DNA of 64,000 nt, taken from Oceanobacillus sp. HTM 045. Its GTDB lineage: Bacteria; Pseudomonadota; Alphaproteobacteria; Rhodobacterales; Rhodobacteraceae. Location: positions 248,001 to 312,000 of the forward strand of contig WNWL01000001.1 of NCBI GenBank assembly GCA_009733745.1. The letters are read 5' to 3'. Both the position numbers and the translations under genes were made by a program. The notes below the pieces were generated by a model. The model was given only the letters and a program-made list of their open reading frames with translations, did not search any database and was not told the DNA's origin. Of this stretch, positions 27,555 to 38,275 are shown piece after piece; positions within the stretch are counted from its first letter, which is position 1; the number at the start of each line of letters is the position of its first letter.

Positions 27555-29876
27555 TCAGCCGGCCGGCAGCAGCTTGGTCTTGCGCCCGGTGAGGCGCGGC
27601 GTGCCGGGGGGCACGAATTCGAGCACGATCTTGCCCTCCTTCGCGTCGACCCGGACGGTGCCGCCCTTGGCGAGCTTGCCGAACAGCAGCTCCTCCGCCA
27701 GCGGCTTCTTGATGTGCTCCTGGATCACGCGGCCGAGCGGGCGGGCGCCCATGCGCTCGTCGTAGCCCTTCTCGACCAGCCAGTCGGCGGCCTTGGGCGT
27801 AAGCTCGATGGTGACGCCGCGCTCGATGAGCTGGGCCTCGAGCTGCATGACGAACTTCTCGACCACCTGTAGGATCACCTCGTGCGGCAGCGCGCCGAAG
27901 GAGATGATCGCGTCGAGGCGGTTGCGGAACTCCGGCGTGAAGGTCTTCTCGATCGCCGCCGTGTCCTCGCCCTCGCGGCGGTCGCGGCCGAAGCCGATGG
28001 CGGCCTTGGCCTGCTCCGCCGCGCCCGCGTTCGACGTCATGATCAGGATGACGTTGCCGAAGCTCACGGTGCGGCCGTTGTGATCGGTCAGCTTGCCGTG
28101 GTCCATCACCTGCAGGAGCAGGTTGAAGATGTCCGGGTGCGCCTTCTCGATCTCGTCGAGCAGCAGGACGCAGTGCGGGTGCTGGTCGACCGCGTCGGTC
28201 AGCAGGCCGCCCTGGTCGAAGCCGACATATCCCGGCGGCGCGCCGATCAGGCGGCTGACGGAATGGGCCTCCATGTATTCCGACATGTCGAAGCGGTGCA
28301 GCTCCAGCCCGAGGATCGAGGCGAGCTGGCGCGCGACCTCGGTCTTGCCGACGCCGGTGGGGCCGGTGAAGAGGTAGGAGCCGATCGGCTTCTCGGGCTC
28401 GCGCAGGCCGGCGCGGGCCAGCTTGATGGCGGAAGCCAGCGCATCGATCGCGTCGTCCTGGCCGAACACCACGCGCTTGAGGTCCGTCTCCAGGTCCTTC
28501 AGCGCGGCGGTGTCCTGCTTCGAGACGGACTTCGGCGGGATCCGGGCGATCTTGGCGACCACGGCCTCGATCTCCTTCGCGCCGATGGTCTTGCGGCGCT
28601 TGGATTCGGGCAGCAGGTGCTGCGCCGCGCCGGCCTCGTCGATCACGTCGATGGCCTTGTCGGGCAGCTTGCGGTCGTTGATGTAGCGCGCGGACAGCTC
28701 CACCGCGGTCTTGATCGCCTCGGGCGTGAAGCGGACCTCGTGATGCTCCTCGAAGAAGGGCTTGAGGCCCTTGAGGATCTTCACGGTGTCGTCCACCGAG
28801 GGCTCGTTCACGTCGATCTTCTGGAAGCGCCGCGACAGCGCGCGGTCCTTCTCGAAGTGCTGGCGGTACTCCTTGTAGGTGGTGGAGCCCATGCAGCGCA
28901 GCGTGCCCGACTGGAGCGCCGGCTTCAGCAGGTTGGACGCATCCATCGCGCCGCCGGTGGTGGCGCCGGCGCCGATCACGGTGTGGATCTCGTCGATGAA
29001 GAGGATCGCGTCCGGGTGGTCCTCAAGCTCCTTGATGACCTGCTTCAGCCGCTCCTCGAAGTCGCCGCGGTAGCGGGTGCCGGCGAGCAGCGCGCCCATG
29101 TCGAGCGAGAAGATGGTGCTCTCGGACAGGATCTCGGGCGTGTCGCCCTCGACGATCTTCTTGGCGAGGCCCTCGGCGATGGCGGTCTTGCCGACGCCGG
29201 GATCGCCCACCAGGAGCGGGTTGTTCTTGCGCCGGCGGCAGAGCACCTGGATGCAGCGCTCGACCTCGAGGCCGCGGCCGATCAGCGGATCGACCCGGCC
29301 CTCGCGGGCCTTCTGGTTCAGGTCGACGCAGTACTTGCCGAGCGCGGTATCCTCCTTCGCCTCGTCCTCGACGGACGCCTCGGCCTCCGCCGCCTCCTCC
29401 GCGCCGCGCGCGCTGCGGGACTCGGAGTAGGACGGGTCCTTCGCGACGCCGTGGCTGAGGTAGTTGACCGCGTCGTAGCGGGTCATCTCCTGCTGCTGGA
29501 GGAAGTAGGTCGCGTGGCTCTCGCGCTCGTTGAAGATGGCGACCAGCACGTTGGCGCCGGTCACCTCCGACCGGCCCGAGGACTGGACGTGGATGGCGGC
29601 ACGCTGGATCACGCGCTGGAAGCCGGTGGACGGCGCGGCCTCGCCCTCGGACGCCTCGACATAGAGCGCCTCCAGTTCCTCGTCGACGAACTGGGTCAGC
29701 GCGGTGCGGAGTTCCTCGAGATTCACGCCGCAGGCCCGCATCACCCGCGCCGCGTCCGGCTCGTCGATCAGCGACAGGAGCAGATGCTCGAGCGTCGCGA
29801 ACTCGTGGCGGCGATCATTCGCGAGCCTTATGGCCCGCCGAATCGATTCCTCCAGCGTCTTGGTTAGCGATGGCAT
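27555..29876 (-). CDS. clpA: ATP-dependent Clp protease ATP-binding subunit ClpA
   Basis: 773-residue AAA+ unfoldase that feeds substrates to ClpP. It has an N-terminal Clp-N double repeat (residues 1-150, beginning [16 protein letters not shown]), a first AAA module with Walker [14 protein letters not shown] and Walker [14 protein letters not shown], and a second module with [14 protein letters not shown] and [12 protein letters not shown]. The segment between them carries [20 protein letters not shown]. Length matches ClpA (not ClpB, which has a longer coiled-coil middle domain). A ClpP-binding IGF-type loop lies in the second module. The adaptor gene clpS is 236 bp upstream on the same strand. 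Confidence 0.97.
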   Translation of the reverse strand: MPSLTKTLEESIRRAIRLANDRRHEFATLEHLLLSLIDEPDAARVMRACGVNLEELRTALTQFVDEELEALYVEASEGEAAPSTGFQRVIQRAAIHVQSSGRSEVTGANVLVAIFNERESHATYFLQQQEMTRYDAVNYLSHGVAKDPSYSESRSARGAEEAAEAEASVEDEAKEDTALGKYCVDLNQKAREGRVDPLIGRGLEVERCIQVLCRRRKNNPLLVGDPGVGKTAIAEGLAKKIVEGDTPEILSESTIFSLDMGALLAGTRYRGDFEERLKQVIKELEDHPDAILFIDEIHTVIGAGATTGGAMDASNLLKPALQSGTLRCMGSTTYKEYRQHFEKDRALSRRFQKIDVNEPSVDDTVKILKGLKPFFEEHHEVRFTPEAIKTAVELSARYINDRKLPDKAIDVIDEAGAAQHLLPESKRRKTIGAKEIEAVVAKIARIPPKSVSKQDTAALKDLETDLKRVVFGQDDAIDALASAIKLARAGLREPEKPIGSYLFTGPTGVGKTEVARQLASILGLELHRFDMSEYMEAHSVSRLIGAPPGYVGFDQGGLLTDAVDQHPHCVLLLDEIEKAHPDIFNLLLQVMDHGKLTDHNGRTVSFGNVILIMTSNAGAAEQAKAAIGFGRDRREGEDTAAIEKTFTPEFRNRLDAIISFGALPHEVILQVVEKFVMQLEAQLIERGVTIELTPKAADWLVEKGYDERMGARPLGRVIQEHIKKPLAEELLFGKLAKGGTVRVDAKEGKIVLEFVPPGTPRLTGRKTKLLPAG

Positions 29877-30112
29877 CTGCGCCTCCTTGAATGGCCCGTT
29901 CGGAGCCCCGACAATTGGCGCCCGGCGTTCTGCGCGGCCCCCTGGCGGCTCCCTCTCTCCCTCCGTGGCGGAGGCCGGGGTGCCGTCCCCTTGCGGCGCG
30001 TTCCGCGCCGTGATTCCCAGTCAGCCGCGCTGCCGGGCCTCATCTCTATCTTGGAGTTGAAACTGGCGGGATCAAGGCGAAGTTAAACCGGCTTCCTCGC
30101 CCCGGGGCCATT

Positions 30113-30493
30113 TCACTCCTTTTCCATGGTGCACTGCAGCGGGTGCTGGTGCTGCCGCGCGTAGTCCATCACCTGCGTGACCTTGGTCTCGGCCACCTCG
30201 AAGGAGTAGACGCCGACGAGGGCGACACCCTGGTTGTGGACCATCAGCATGACGTCGATGGCGCGGGCATGATCCATGTGAAAGAAGCGTTCGAGCACGT
30301 GCACGACGAATTCCATCGGGGTGTAGTCGTCGTTGAGCAGAAGCACGCGGTACATGGACGGGCGCTGCGTGCGCGGCCGGGTGCGCGTGACCACCCCCGT
30401 ACCCGCATCTGTCTTGCCGCCCGAGCCGCCGCCGTCCTTTTGCGGCGCGAAAACGGGTACGCTTGTCACAATGCCGGTGGGCGCAATCAACAT
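30113..30493 (-). CDS. clpS: ATP-dependent Clp protease adaptor ClpS
   Basis: 126-residue adaptor that delivers N-end-rule substrates to ClpAP. The core matches Clp[26 protein letters not shown], the substrate-pocket helix and the tail segment [18 protein letters not shown]. The N-terminal 50 residues are a flexible Gly/Thr-rich tail, somewhat longer than usual. The ATG chosen lacks a clear Shine-Dalgarno; a GTG 21 bases downstream would give a shorter N-terminus closer to typical, so the start is uncertain. It lies directly upstream of clpA, the usual Rhodobacterales arrangement. Confidence 0.93.
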   Translation of the reverse strand: MLIAPTGIVTSVPVFAPQKDGGGSGGKTDAGTGVVTRTRPRTQRPSMYRVLLLNDDYTPMEFVVHVLERFFHMDHARAIDVMLMVHNQGVALVGVYSFEVAETKVTQVMDYARQHQHPLQCTMEKE

Positions 30494-30566
30494 GGGTCGC
30501 GGTCGGTCCGTCCTGAATTCGTCGCCCAAGGATATATGACCAGGGCGGCCGGAGAAAAGGGGCAAC

Positions 30567-30590
30567 GAAAAGGGGGGCGCGCGGCCCCCC
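30567..30590 (-). terminator. Intrinsic terminator after the phasin gene
   Basis: On the minus strand GGGGGG, loop CCGCGCG and CCCCCC are followed by TTTTC. It lies 64 bp after the phasin stop and before clpS, separating the two transcripts. Confidence 0.65.
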
Positions 30591-30654
30591 TCAACTCTCT
30601 GTCATGTTCCCGTCGCGCGCACCCTCGCGGGCGGGGACGGGAGAACCGCCAGGC

Positions 30655-31092
30655 TCAGGCCTGGTAGGTCTTGACGGCCTCGGCAGCGGCGGTGAAGCGC
30701 GCGCCGAGCGGCTCGACGGTCGACTTCGCCGCGGCGAGGTACATGTCGTTCAGCTTGGTGGCCTGCTTGACGAAGCCGTCGAAGGACGACTTGGCGAACT
30801 CGGCCTGCTTCTCGACGAACTCGGTGACGGACTTCACCGAGGTCAGCTCCTTGGCGGCGGCCATGGAGGACTCCATGGACTTCTTGGCGTACGCCATGAT
30901 CTCGGCGTTCAGCTCCTCGGCGGCCTTCGCGGCGATCGACGAGGACTGCACGACAGCCTCGACGTTCTCCTGGCCGAACGAGGCGGCGTCCTCGAAGCCC
31001 TTCGAGATCTTCTCGAAACCTTCGGTCATCGACTTCTGGGCATCGGCAGCGAAGGCCTCGACCTTCTTCGCGGCGGCTTTTGCGTCAGTCAT
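30655..31092 (-). CDS. Phasin family protein
   Basis: 145-residue, Ala/Lys/Glu-rich helical protein. It has the phasin pattern of amphipathic heptad-like helices (KSMTEGFEKISKGFEDAASF, then FVEKQAEFAKSSFDGFVKQA) with no membrane helix or signal. Phasins coat polyhydroxyalkanoate granules and control their size. An AGGAG precedes the ATG by 8 bases. No PHA synthase gene lies in the window. A good promoter with a TTGCG-G-CGCAA palindrome just upstream fits control by a PhaR-type repressor. Confidence 0.9.
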   Translation of the reverse strand: MTDAKAAAKKVEAFAADAQKSMTEGFEKISKGFEDAASFGQENVEAVVQSSSIAAKAAEELNAEIMAYAKKSMESSMAAAKELTSVKSVTEFVEKQAEFAKSSFDGFVKQATKLNDMYLAAAKSTVEPLGARFTAAAEAVKTYQA

Positions 31093-31192
31093 TTCCAGCG
31101 CTCCTGTTAACGTTCCCTGGGTGATGGGCCGCCTCTGGGGCGTGCCCGTCGCGGCCCGCCGTCAGTGCGTCGGCCCCCGATCTCATGTCGGG

Positions 31193-31221
31193 AATATGGT
31201 TTTCATGCTGCGCTGCGTCAA
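31193..31221 (-). promoter_or_regulatory. Sigma70-type promoter of the phasin gene
   Basis: On the minus strand TTGACG, a 17-bp spacer and CATATT form a good sigma70 pair. Predicted transcription start is about 94 nt before the phasin ATG. Confidence 0.6.
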
Positions 31222-31231
31222 GTGAATTTTT

Positions 31232-31242
31232 TTGCGCCGCAA
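31232..31242. promoter_or_regulatory. TTGC-type palindrome, candidate PhaR operator
   Basis: TTGCG-C-CGCAA is an 11-bp palindrome 10 bp upstream of the phasin -35. PhaR repressors of related bacteria bind TGC/GCA inverted repeats near phasin promoters, so this is a plausible site; no phaR gene is in the window to support it. Confidence 0.45.
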
Positions 31243-31464
31243 CAAAACCTTTAACGTGTGCGCGCGCTGTCATGAACACGCCACTCGTGCGCCCTCCGGA
31301 CCGCCGAATCCGGCCGCCACGGGCGATTTCGGTCGGATTGTACGGAACGGGCAATTCGCTGTTTGCCTCGGAATCCTCGTATGTTACGCTCGACTCCAGA
31401 GAGCAGGGCCGAACTGAGGCGGGCAAACCCGCCCAATAGGCAGAAAACAGGCAAGTGGGGACAC

Positions 31465-32952
31465 ATGCGTGTTCAAGGGGCAGTAGCACTCCTTTTAAGT
31501 GCTTTGATGTGTGTGGCCGGCGTGGCATCGCCCGCGGGCCGGGCAGAGGCCGCACCTTACGCGGCAATCGTTATGGACATGCGCGACGGGTCGGTGCTGC
31601 ACAGCAGTTCCGCCGACCGGAAGCAGCATCCGGCGTCGCTCACCAAGATGATGACGCTCTACCTCGTGTTCGAGGCGATCCGGGACGGGCAGCTCAGGCT
31701 GGACCAGAAGGTGCGGGTCTCGAAGCACGCGGCGTCGATGCCGCCGTCCAAGCTTCACCTAAAGGTGGGGCAGCGGGTGACGATCCGCTCGCTGGTGCGC
31801 GCGGCGGCGCTGAAGTCGGCGAACGACGCCGCCGTGGCGCTGGCCGAGGCGGTGGCCGGCAGCGAGAGCGCCTTCGCCAAGCTGATGACGCGCCGGGCGC
31901 GCGAGCTGGGCATGGCGAACACGACGTTCAAGAACGCCTCCGGGCTGACGCGGAGCGGGCATCTCTCGACCGCGCGGGACATGGCGATCCTGGGGCGGCA
32001 TCTCTTCTACGACTTCCCGCAGTACTACAACCTGTTCGGCCGGCGTCATGCCGAGGCGGCGGGGCGGACGGTGTGGAACACCAACCGGCTGCTGTCCAGC
32101 TACAAGGGCGCGGACGGGATCAAGACGGGTTACACCCGCGCGGCGGGCTACAACCTCGTCTCCTCCGCCGTGCGCGGCGGCAAGCGGATCATCGCGGTGG
32201 TGATGGGCGGCAAGTCCTCGCGCTCGCGTAACGCGCAGATGGTGAAGCTGCTCGATCTCGGCTTCTCCAAGGCGCGGAGCCGGGTGGCGGTGGTCAAGCC
32301 GGGCTTCGTGCACAGCCGCCGCGACCGGGTCGCCGTGGCCGAGGCGCCGATGCCGGTGGCGAAGCCGGGCGCGGCGGTGGCCGTCGCGCCGGACACGGTG
32401 CTGGCCCGCGGCGCGGACGTGCTGATCAAGGCGATCACCCCGGCCTCGGCCCATGCCGCGGTGCCGGACCCGGCGCCCGTGCCGGTCGCCTCGCTCTCGC
32501 CGCATGCTCCCACCAAGGCGGGCCTGCCGCCGCTCCGCCCGCGTGCCGCGCTGGCCGCGGCGCCGATCGCGGCGACGGCAATCGCCCCCGTGGCGGCGCC
32601 CGCGCCGGTGATCGAGGCAGAGCCGGATGTCGCGCCGACCCCGGTCGGCGGCGTGCCGCTGCCGCCGAAGCGGCCCGGCAAGGTGGTCGCGGCCGCGGGC
32701 TGGATGGTGCAGATCGGCGCCTTCGACAACCACGAGCTCGCGGTCGCGCGGATGACGCAGGCGACGCTCGGCGATCTCGCCGCGCTGTCGGGCGCGGAGC
32801 CGCTGATCGACGAGCGGCGCAAGGCCTCGGGCGGCACGCGCTACCTGGTGCGCTTCGTCGGCATGAGCCGGACGGGCGCCCGGATGGCCTGCAAGGAGAT
32901 CAAGGCCCACGGCGGGGACTGCCTCGCCATCGCCCCGCGCAGCGGAAGCTGA
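31465..32952 (+). CDS. D-alanyl-D-alanine carboxypeptidase (PBP5 type) with SPOR domain
   Basis: 495-residue secreted cell-wall enzyme. A signal peptide ends near GRAEAAPYA. The S11 transpeptidase-fold motifs are all present: SxxK in ASLTKMM (about residue 55), SxN in SANDAAVALAE and KTG in GIKTGYTRAAGYN. After the catalytic domain comes an Ala/Pro/Val-rich linker of about 110 residues. The C-terminal SPOR domain (GWMVQIGAFDNHELAVARM onward) binds denuded peptidoglycan at the division site. This domain pair is known in Rhodobacterales and suggests septal activity. ATG has a weak GGGG in front. Confidence 0.93.
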   Translation: MRVQGAVALLLSALMCVAGVASPAGRAEAAPYAAIVMDMRDGSVLHSSSADRKQHPASLTKMMTLYLVFEAIRDGQLRLDQKVRVSKHAASMPPSKLHLKVGQRVTIRSLVRAAALKSANDAAVALAEAVAGSESAFAKLMTRRARELGMANTTFKNASGLTRSGHLSTARDMAILGRHLFYDFPQYYNLFGRRHAEAAGRTVWNTNRLLSSYKGADGIKTGYTRAAGYNLVSSAVRGGKRIIAVVMGGKSSRSRNAQMVKLLDLGFSKARSRVAVVKPGFVHSRRDRVAVAEAPMPVAKPGAAVAVAPDTVLARGADVLIKAITPASAHAAVPDPAPVPVASLSPHAPTKAGLPPLRPRAALAAAPIAATAIAPVAAPAPVIEAEPDVAPTPVGGVPLPPKRPGKVVAAAGWMVQIGAFDNHELAVARMTQATLGDLAALSGAEPLIDERRKASGGTRYLVRFVGMSRTGARMACKEIKAHGGDCLAIAPRSGS

Positions 32953-33144
32953 GCGGGGAACGCCCTCCTCGGGCGGCCTCCGGCCACCGCTCGTCGGGCG
33001 TGTGGCGCCCGGTTGCGGGCGGTGGGCCGGAGACGCTGGTTTCGCGACATTGGCGGTAAAGGGTTCGGGGGCGGGTTGCTCCCCGGATCGCAATTGCGGG
33101 CGTCGCTTTGCCCCGCCTCGGATCACCCCTAACAAAGAGAGATT

Positions 33145-34050
33145 TCAGTCGATCTTCGCGACGCCGGGCAGGGCCAGCGCCTTCATCAGCTCGCGCAGTT
33201 CCTGCCGCGCGGCGACCTGGGAGAGGTTGAGCGAGATCTCCGAGGTGGATTTCAGGTCCAGCAGCGTCAGGCCCGAGAGGAACAGCTCGCGGAAGATCAC
33301 CCGCTCCGAGAAGCCGGGGATGACGCGGAAGCCGATCCGCTTCGAGAGGTCCGCCAGCGCGCCGCCGACACGGCGCTTGTTGCGGGCGTGGAGCGTGGAG
33401 ACGCGGTTCCTGAGCACCACCCAGTCGATCGGCGCCTTGCCGGTGGCGGCGCGGCGCTGGCGGGCCTGCCAGACCTGCTCGGCATAGAGCGACGGGCCGG
33501 TGACCTTTCCGGTGGCCGGGTCGATCCGGCCCAGCAGGTCGAAGTCGATCAGGCTGTCGTTCATCGGCGTGACCAGCGTGTCGGCCCGCGCGTGGGCCGC
33601 CTGGCTGAAATGGGTCAGCGCGCCGGGCGTGTCGACGATGATGAAGTCGCAGCGGGTGGTGAGGTCGTCGATCGCGGCGTTGAGCCGGTCGGTCTCGTCC
33701 TGCGCTGCCTCCTCGCGGCCGGGCAGGGTGGAGGGCTCCAGCCGGATCCTCTCGGGCATCAGCAGCGAGCGGCCCAGCTTCTGGCCGTAGGCGGCGCGGT
33801 TCTCGAGATAGCGGAAGAAGCTCTGCTGGCGCAGGTCGAGGTCGAGCGCGCCGACGCGCCGGCCGGCGCGGGCCAGCGCGACGAAGATATGCATCGCCGT
33901 GGTGGACTTGCCCGAGCCGCCCTTCTCGTTGCCGAGGACGACGACATGCGCCGGGCCCTGCACCTGCGTCATGGCCGGCCCATCGCCGCCCTGCGGGGCG
34001 GCTCCGTGCTGGCTGGTGTCTGTCTGCTCGGCGCTGGCGTGATCGGACAT
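33145..34050 (-). CDS. mipZ: Division-plane positioning ATPase MipZ
   Basis: 301-residue ParA-type ATPase. After an acidic/polar N-terminal tail of about 30 residues it has the deviant Walker A GNEKGGSGKSTT, DLDLRQQSFFRYLENR, Walker A-prime/B-like FIIVDTPGA, and the MipZ-specific stretches TPMNDSLIDFDLLGRIDP and SLYAEQVWQARQRRA, then RVIFRELFLSGLTLLDL. These match alphaproteobacterial MipZ (gradient-forming inhibitor of FtsZ) rather than ParA. No parB neighbour. It converges with the carboxypeptidase gene; the pairing of a septal PBP and MipZ is suggestive but may be chance. Confidence 0.93.
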   Translation of the reverse strand: MSDHASAEQTDTSQHGAAPQGGDGPAMTQVQGPAHVVVLGNEKGGSGKSTTAMHIFVALARAGRRVGALDLDLRQQSFFRYLENRAAYGQKLGRSLLMPERIRLEPSTLPGREEAAQDETDRLNAAIDDLTTRCDFIIVDTPGALTHFSQAAHARADTLVTPMNDSLIDFDLLGRIDPATGKVTGPSLYAEQVWQARQRRAATGKAPIDWVVLRNRVSTLHARNKRRVGGALADLSKRIGFRVIPGFSERVIFRELFLSGLTLLDLKSTSEISLNLSQVAARQELRELMKALALPGVAKID

Positions 34051-34180
34051 GCCGGATCCCGGCGGGCCAGGGCCCGCCCGGCGATCGGAAGGCGGGCGGG
34101 GAACCCGCCACTGTTCGGGGAAGGACGACGGAAGGCGACGTGTGGCGACGCCGGCGGCGCGGAAGACCGCGCCGCGCGGA

Positions 34181-34402
34181 TCAGAAGCCGAAGCCCTCGA
34201 ACTTCTTCTTGAACTTCGAGACGCGCCCGCCGGTGTCCATCAGGCGGTGGCCGCCGCCGGTCCAGGCCGGGTGGGCGGAGGGGTCGATCTCGAGGGTCAT
34301 GGTGTCGCCCTCCGAGCCCCAGGTGGAGCGCATCTGGACGGAGCTGCCATCGGTCATCTTGACGTCGATGACGTGGTAGTCGGGGTGCAGGTCTTTCTTC
34401 AT
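34181..34402 (-). CDS. rpmE: 50S ribosomal protein L31
   Basis: 73-residue ribosomal protein. It opens with [19 protein letters not shown] and has [11 protein letters not shown] and the basic C-terminus [14 protein letters not shown]. The CxxC zinc ribbon of the C-plus form is absent, so this is the zinc-independent (C-minus) form of the alphaproteobacterial type. A promoter candidate lies about 115 bp upstream, leaving a leader of roughly 105 nt that could hold an autoregulatory structure. Confidence 0.95.
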   Translation of the reverse strand: MKKDLHPDYHVIDVKMTDGSSVQMRSTWGSEGDTMTLEIDPSAHPAWTGGGHRLMDTGGRVSKFKKKFEGFGF

Positions 34403-34778
34403 CGTCTCGGGCTCCCGCCTCGCGGCCGCGGCTCCGCCGCGCTCGGTTGTCGGGACAACGGAAGCCGGCGCCCCGCAGAGGCCCGGCCGCGCTGTCCTTC
34501 AGGAAAACTCGGTGGCCTATACAGGAGCGTCCCGGCGCGGGCAAGACCGGAGTTCCCGTTTTCCGCGCCGATCGCGGCGCGGCGCCGGGCCGCGCAATGC
34601 GCCCGGCCGGAGCGGGGCCGGGCGGGAGGCTGGGGCTCGGGCCGGGCAGGGGATTTCGCGGAACTGGGCCGCGCTTCGCGGGCCTGTGCAGCCGATTGTG
34701 CTTTCGCGTCCTGCGTGCGGCCGCTAGGGTTCCGTGGGGGAAAGGAAGAGAGGCGGCGAAGGCTTCGTGGGCAGCACG
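34403..34778. other. 376-bp divergent region between rpmE and the histidine kinase
   Basis: It holds the rpmE promoter candidate (34516-34544). The kinase side is GC-rich with a purine-rich stretch before several possible start codons; no operator or small gene was identified. Confidence 0.5.
34516..34544 (-). promoter_or_regulatory. Candidate rpmE promoter
   Basis: On the minus strand TTGCCC, a 17-bp spacer and TATAGG give four of six matches in each box. The predicted leader of rpmE would be about 105 nt. Confidence 0.5.
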
Positions 34779-36212
34779 ATGACTCACGGCACCGCGCCCG
34801 AGGGGCTGCGGGTGAAGCACGCTTTCGCGCGTGCCCTGTCGGGCCGTCTGCGGCTCTGGCATCGGCGGCTGGCCTTCTACCTGTTCGGGCTGGCCGCCGT
34901 GGTGCCGTTCTTCGACCCGCACCGCCTGCTGGTGCTGATCACCACCGTGATCGCCATCGAGATCCTGGAGCGGGGCGCGTCGTGGATCGCGCTCCGCCGC
35001 CGCGCCGCGCTCCTCGGCCGCAATGCGCCGCGGATGCGCCAGGTGGCGGTGATCGGCGCCTTCTCGGTGCTGCACAGCCTGCCGGTGATGACGTCGGTGA
35101 CGCTGATCTGGTTCGCCGAGCCGGGCGGCTACAACGTGCTCTGCTGCGGGTTGCTGGCCACCGGCGGGCTCTACGCGGCGATCCACACGCGGCAGATTCC
35201 CTGGGCGGCGAAGATGCGCCAGGCGCTCTACGTCGTCACGGCGCTGGCGCTGATGGGCTCGGACATCGCGCGCGACTGGGGGGCGCTGACGCTGGCGCAT
35301 TACACCCAGCCGCTCGGGGCGCTGATCTTCGGTTTCGCACTGTTCTTCCTCGCCATCTGGATCGACGCGGCGATGGACGCGCGCGAGCGCAGCCTCGCGG
35401 CGGAGCGCAGCCAGCGGTCGGCGGCGGAGCAGGCGAGCGCGGAGAAGTCGCGCTTCCTCGCGGTGATGAGCCACGAGATCCGCACGCCGCTGAACGGGAT
35501 GCTGGGCATGGCGCAACTGCTGGAGCAGTCGCGGCTCGACCCGGACCAGGCGAAGAAGGTCAGCGTGCTGATCGAGAGCGGCCGGTCGCTGGTGCAGATC
35601 CTGAACGAGGTGCTGGACTATGCCGCGCTGGAGCGCGGGCCGCCGGAGATCCGCTACGAGGAGACCGACCTGCGCGCGGTACTGGAAGGGGCGTCGGCGC
35701 CCTTCGCCGCGGAGGCGGCCTCGCGCGGGATCGCGCTGACGGTCGAGGTGGAGCCGGGGGTGCCCGGCGCGCTGATCATGGACCCGTACCGGGTGCGGCA
35801 ATGCGTGTCGAACCTCGTCTCCAACGCGCTGCGCTTCACCGCGGAAGGGTCGGTCTCGGTCCGGGCCGGTGGGTTTGGGCGCTGGCTGTCGATCTCCGTC
35901 ACCGACACCGGGCGCGGCGTGCCGGAGGCGGAGGCGGAGCGGATCTTCGAGCCCTACGTGCAGGGAGACGGCGGCGCGGAGGGGCGGCGCGGCGGCACCG
36001 GGCTCGGCCTCGCGATCTCGCGCGAATACGCCCGCGCGATGAACGGCGAGTTGCGGCTGGCGAGGGGCGGGCAGGGGGCTGGCGCGACCTTTACCCTCAG
36101 CCTCCCGATGTTGGCGGTGGAGGCGAAGCCAGAATCAAAGCCGGGTCAGAGGAGGGCAGAGCGGCGCGAGGCTAGGCGCGCTGCGCGCAAGGGGCTCGCG
36201 GTCGGGGAGTAA
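34779..36212 (+). CDS. Membrane histidine kinase
   Basis: About 477 residues. A multi-helix N-terminal membrane region (roughly residues 25-200, five or six helices) is followed by a HisKA domain with H-box FLAVMSHEIRTPLNGMLGMA and a HATPase domain with N-box SNLVSNALRFTA, G1 DTGRGVP and G2 GGTGLGLAIS. There is no receiver or HPt domain and no response regulator gene beside it, so it is an orphan kinase; its sequence resembles the kinase part of hybrid sensors. The start is uncertain: in-frame GTG codons at 34734 and 34767 are alternatives. The tail is Arg/Ala-rich. Confidence 0.88.
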   Translation: MTHGTAPEGLRVKHAFARALSGRLRLWHRRLAFYLFGLAAVVPFFDPHRLLVLITTVIAIEILERGASWIALRRRAALLGRNAPRMRQVAVIGAFSVLHSLPVMTSVTLIWFAEPGGYNVLCCGLLATGGLYAAIHTRQIPWAAKMRQALYVVTALALMGSDIARDWGALTLAHYTQPLGALIFGFALFFLAIWIDAAMDARERSLAAERSQRSAAEQASAEKSRFLAVMSHEIRTPLNGMLGMAQLLEQSRLDPDQAKKVSVLIESGRSLVQILNEVLDYAALERGPPEIRYEETDLRAVLEGASAPFAAEAASRGIALTVEVEPGVPGALIMDPYRVRQCVSNLVSNALRFTAEGSVSVRAGGFGRWLSISVTDTGRGVPEAEAERIFEPYVQGDGGAEGRRGGTGLGLAISREYARAMNGELRLARGGQGAGATFTLSLPMLAVEAKPESKPGQRRAERREARRAARKGLAVGE

Positions 36213-36220
36213 TATGTGGA

Positions 36221-36247
36221 GCGATCGGCGCGGGCCGCGCCGGTCGC
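36221..36247. terminator. Hairpin between convergent kinase and prs genes
   Basis: A long palindrome (GCGA, wobble, CGGCGCGG and its complement around a central G) lies in the 97-bp convergent gap. It may serve as a bidirectional terminator; no T-run follows on either strand. Confidence 0.45.
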
Positions 36248-36309
36248 GATCCACCGGGGATTGGCTCGATAGTGGCCGGCACCGACCGGGCGGGACCGGC
36301 CGCGCGGGA

Positions 36310-37332
<1,023 letters not shown>

Positions 37333-37531
37333 GCGACTCCCTCTCGTCCCCCGTGGCCGTTCCTTAGTGGCATGGACGCGCGAATCCAAGCCGTCTCCGG
37401 CCCCGGCAGGGCGCGGAACTTGTCGCACACGTTTCCGTGCACCCGGTTGCGCGGGCCGGGCGGCGCGGGGAGAGTGCGCCCTCACCGCGCGTGAGCATCA
37501 CGAACCATCACCTTGATCGAGGGAGTGCCGG

Positions 37532-38119
37532 ATGGCCCGGATCGACTATTATTTCAGCCTGCTGAGCCCGTTCACCTATCTCGCCGGGGACCGGCTGGAG
37601 CAGGTCGCGGCGAAGCACGGGGCGAAGATCGCCTACCGCCCGCTGGACATCATGAAGCTCTTCCCCGAGACCGGCGGCGTGCCGGTGCCCAAGCGCCACC
37701 CCTCGCGGCAGGAATACCGGCTGCAGGAGCTGCGCCGCCTGTCGAAGCATTCCGGCCTGCCGCTGAACATCCGGCCGGCCCACTGGCCGACCGATTCCGC
37801 CCCCGCCTCCGCCGCGGTGATCGCGACCCAGGCCGCGGGCGGCGACGCGGGCCGGCTGGCGCAGGCCTTCCTCGCCGCCTGCTGGGCGGAGGAGAAGGAC
37901 ATCGCCGACCCCGGCGTGGTCGCGGAGAAGCTGGCGCTGGTCGGGCAGGACGCGGCGGCGCTCGACCTCGACGCGGCGGCGGCGGAGTTCGAGGCCAACA
38001 TGGGCCGGGCGCTGGAGGCGGGCGTGTTCGGCTCGCCCTTCTACGTCGTCGGGGAGGAGCGATTCTGGGGGCAGGACCGGCTCGCCCATCTCGACCTGCA
38101 TCTCGCGGAGATTGGCTGA
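37532..38119 (+). CDS. 2-hydroxychromene-2-carboxylate isomerase-like (kappa GST/DsbA fold)
   Basis: 195-residue thioredoxin-fold protein. The active-site Ser in DYYFSLLSPFTYLAG replaces the DsbA cysteines, and the C-terminal cis-Pro region GVFGSPFYVVGEERFWGQDR is typical of HCCA isomerases. The helical insertion with HWPTDSAPASAAVIATQ lies between them. HCCA isomerases act in naphthalene degradation, but chromosomal homologues of this kind are common without aromatic pathways and may be glutathione-dependent isomerases of other substrates. No pathway partners are nearby. Confidence 0.88.
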   Translation: MARIDYYFSLLSPFTYLAGDRLEQVAAKHGAKIAYRPLDIMKLFPETGGVPVPKRHPSRQEYRLQELRRLSKHSGLPLNIRPAHWPTDSAPASAAVIATQAAGGDAGRLAQAFLAACWAEEKDIADPGVVAEKLALVGQDAAALDLDAAAAEFEANMGRALEAGVFGSPFYVVGEERFWGQDRLAHLDLHLAEIG

Positions 38120-38275
38120 GGGGAGCGCCGCGTCTGCCCTCGCGCCCGTGGGGGCGGACCGCCCGCGGCGCGTGGCCGGGGTGGCGCCCCTTGCCACGCG
38201 GGCTGCGGGTGGCAGCGCGCCGCGGGTGAGCCGTTCGCCCCTGGGCGGGCGGCCCGGCGCGGCGCTCTCTTTCCG

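Larger units (their letters stand above)
31093..31464. other. 372-bp divergent region between phasin and carboxypeptidase genes
   Basis: It carries the phasin promoter and palindrome at 31193-31242. The side near the carboxypeptidase gene has a possible -10 TATGTT near 31380 without a clear -35. No small gene was found: the open frames here are short and lack ribosome-binding sites. Confidence 0.5.
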
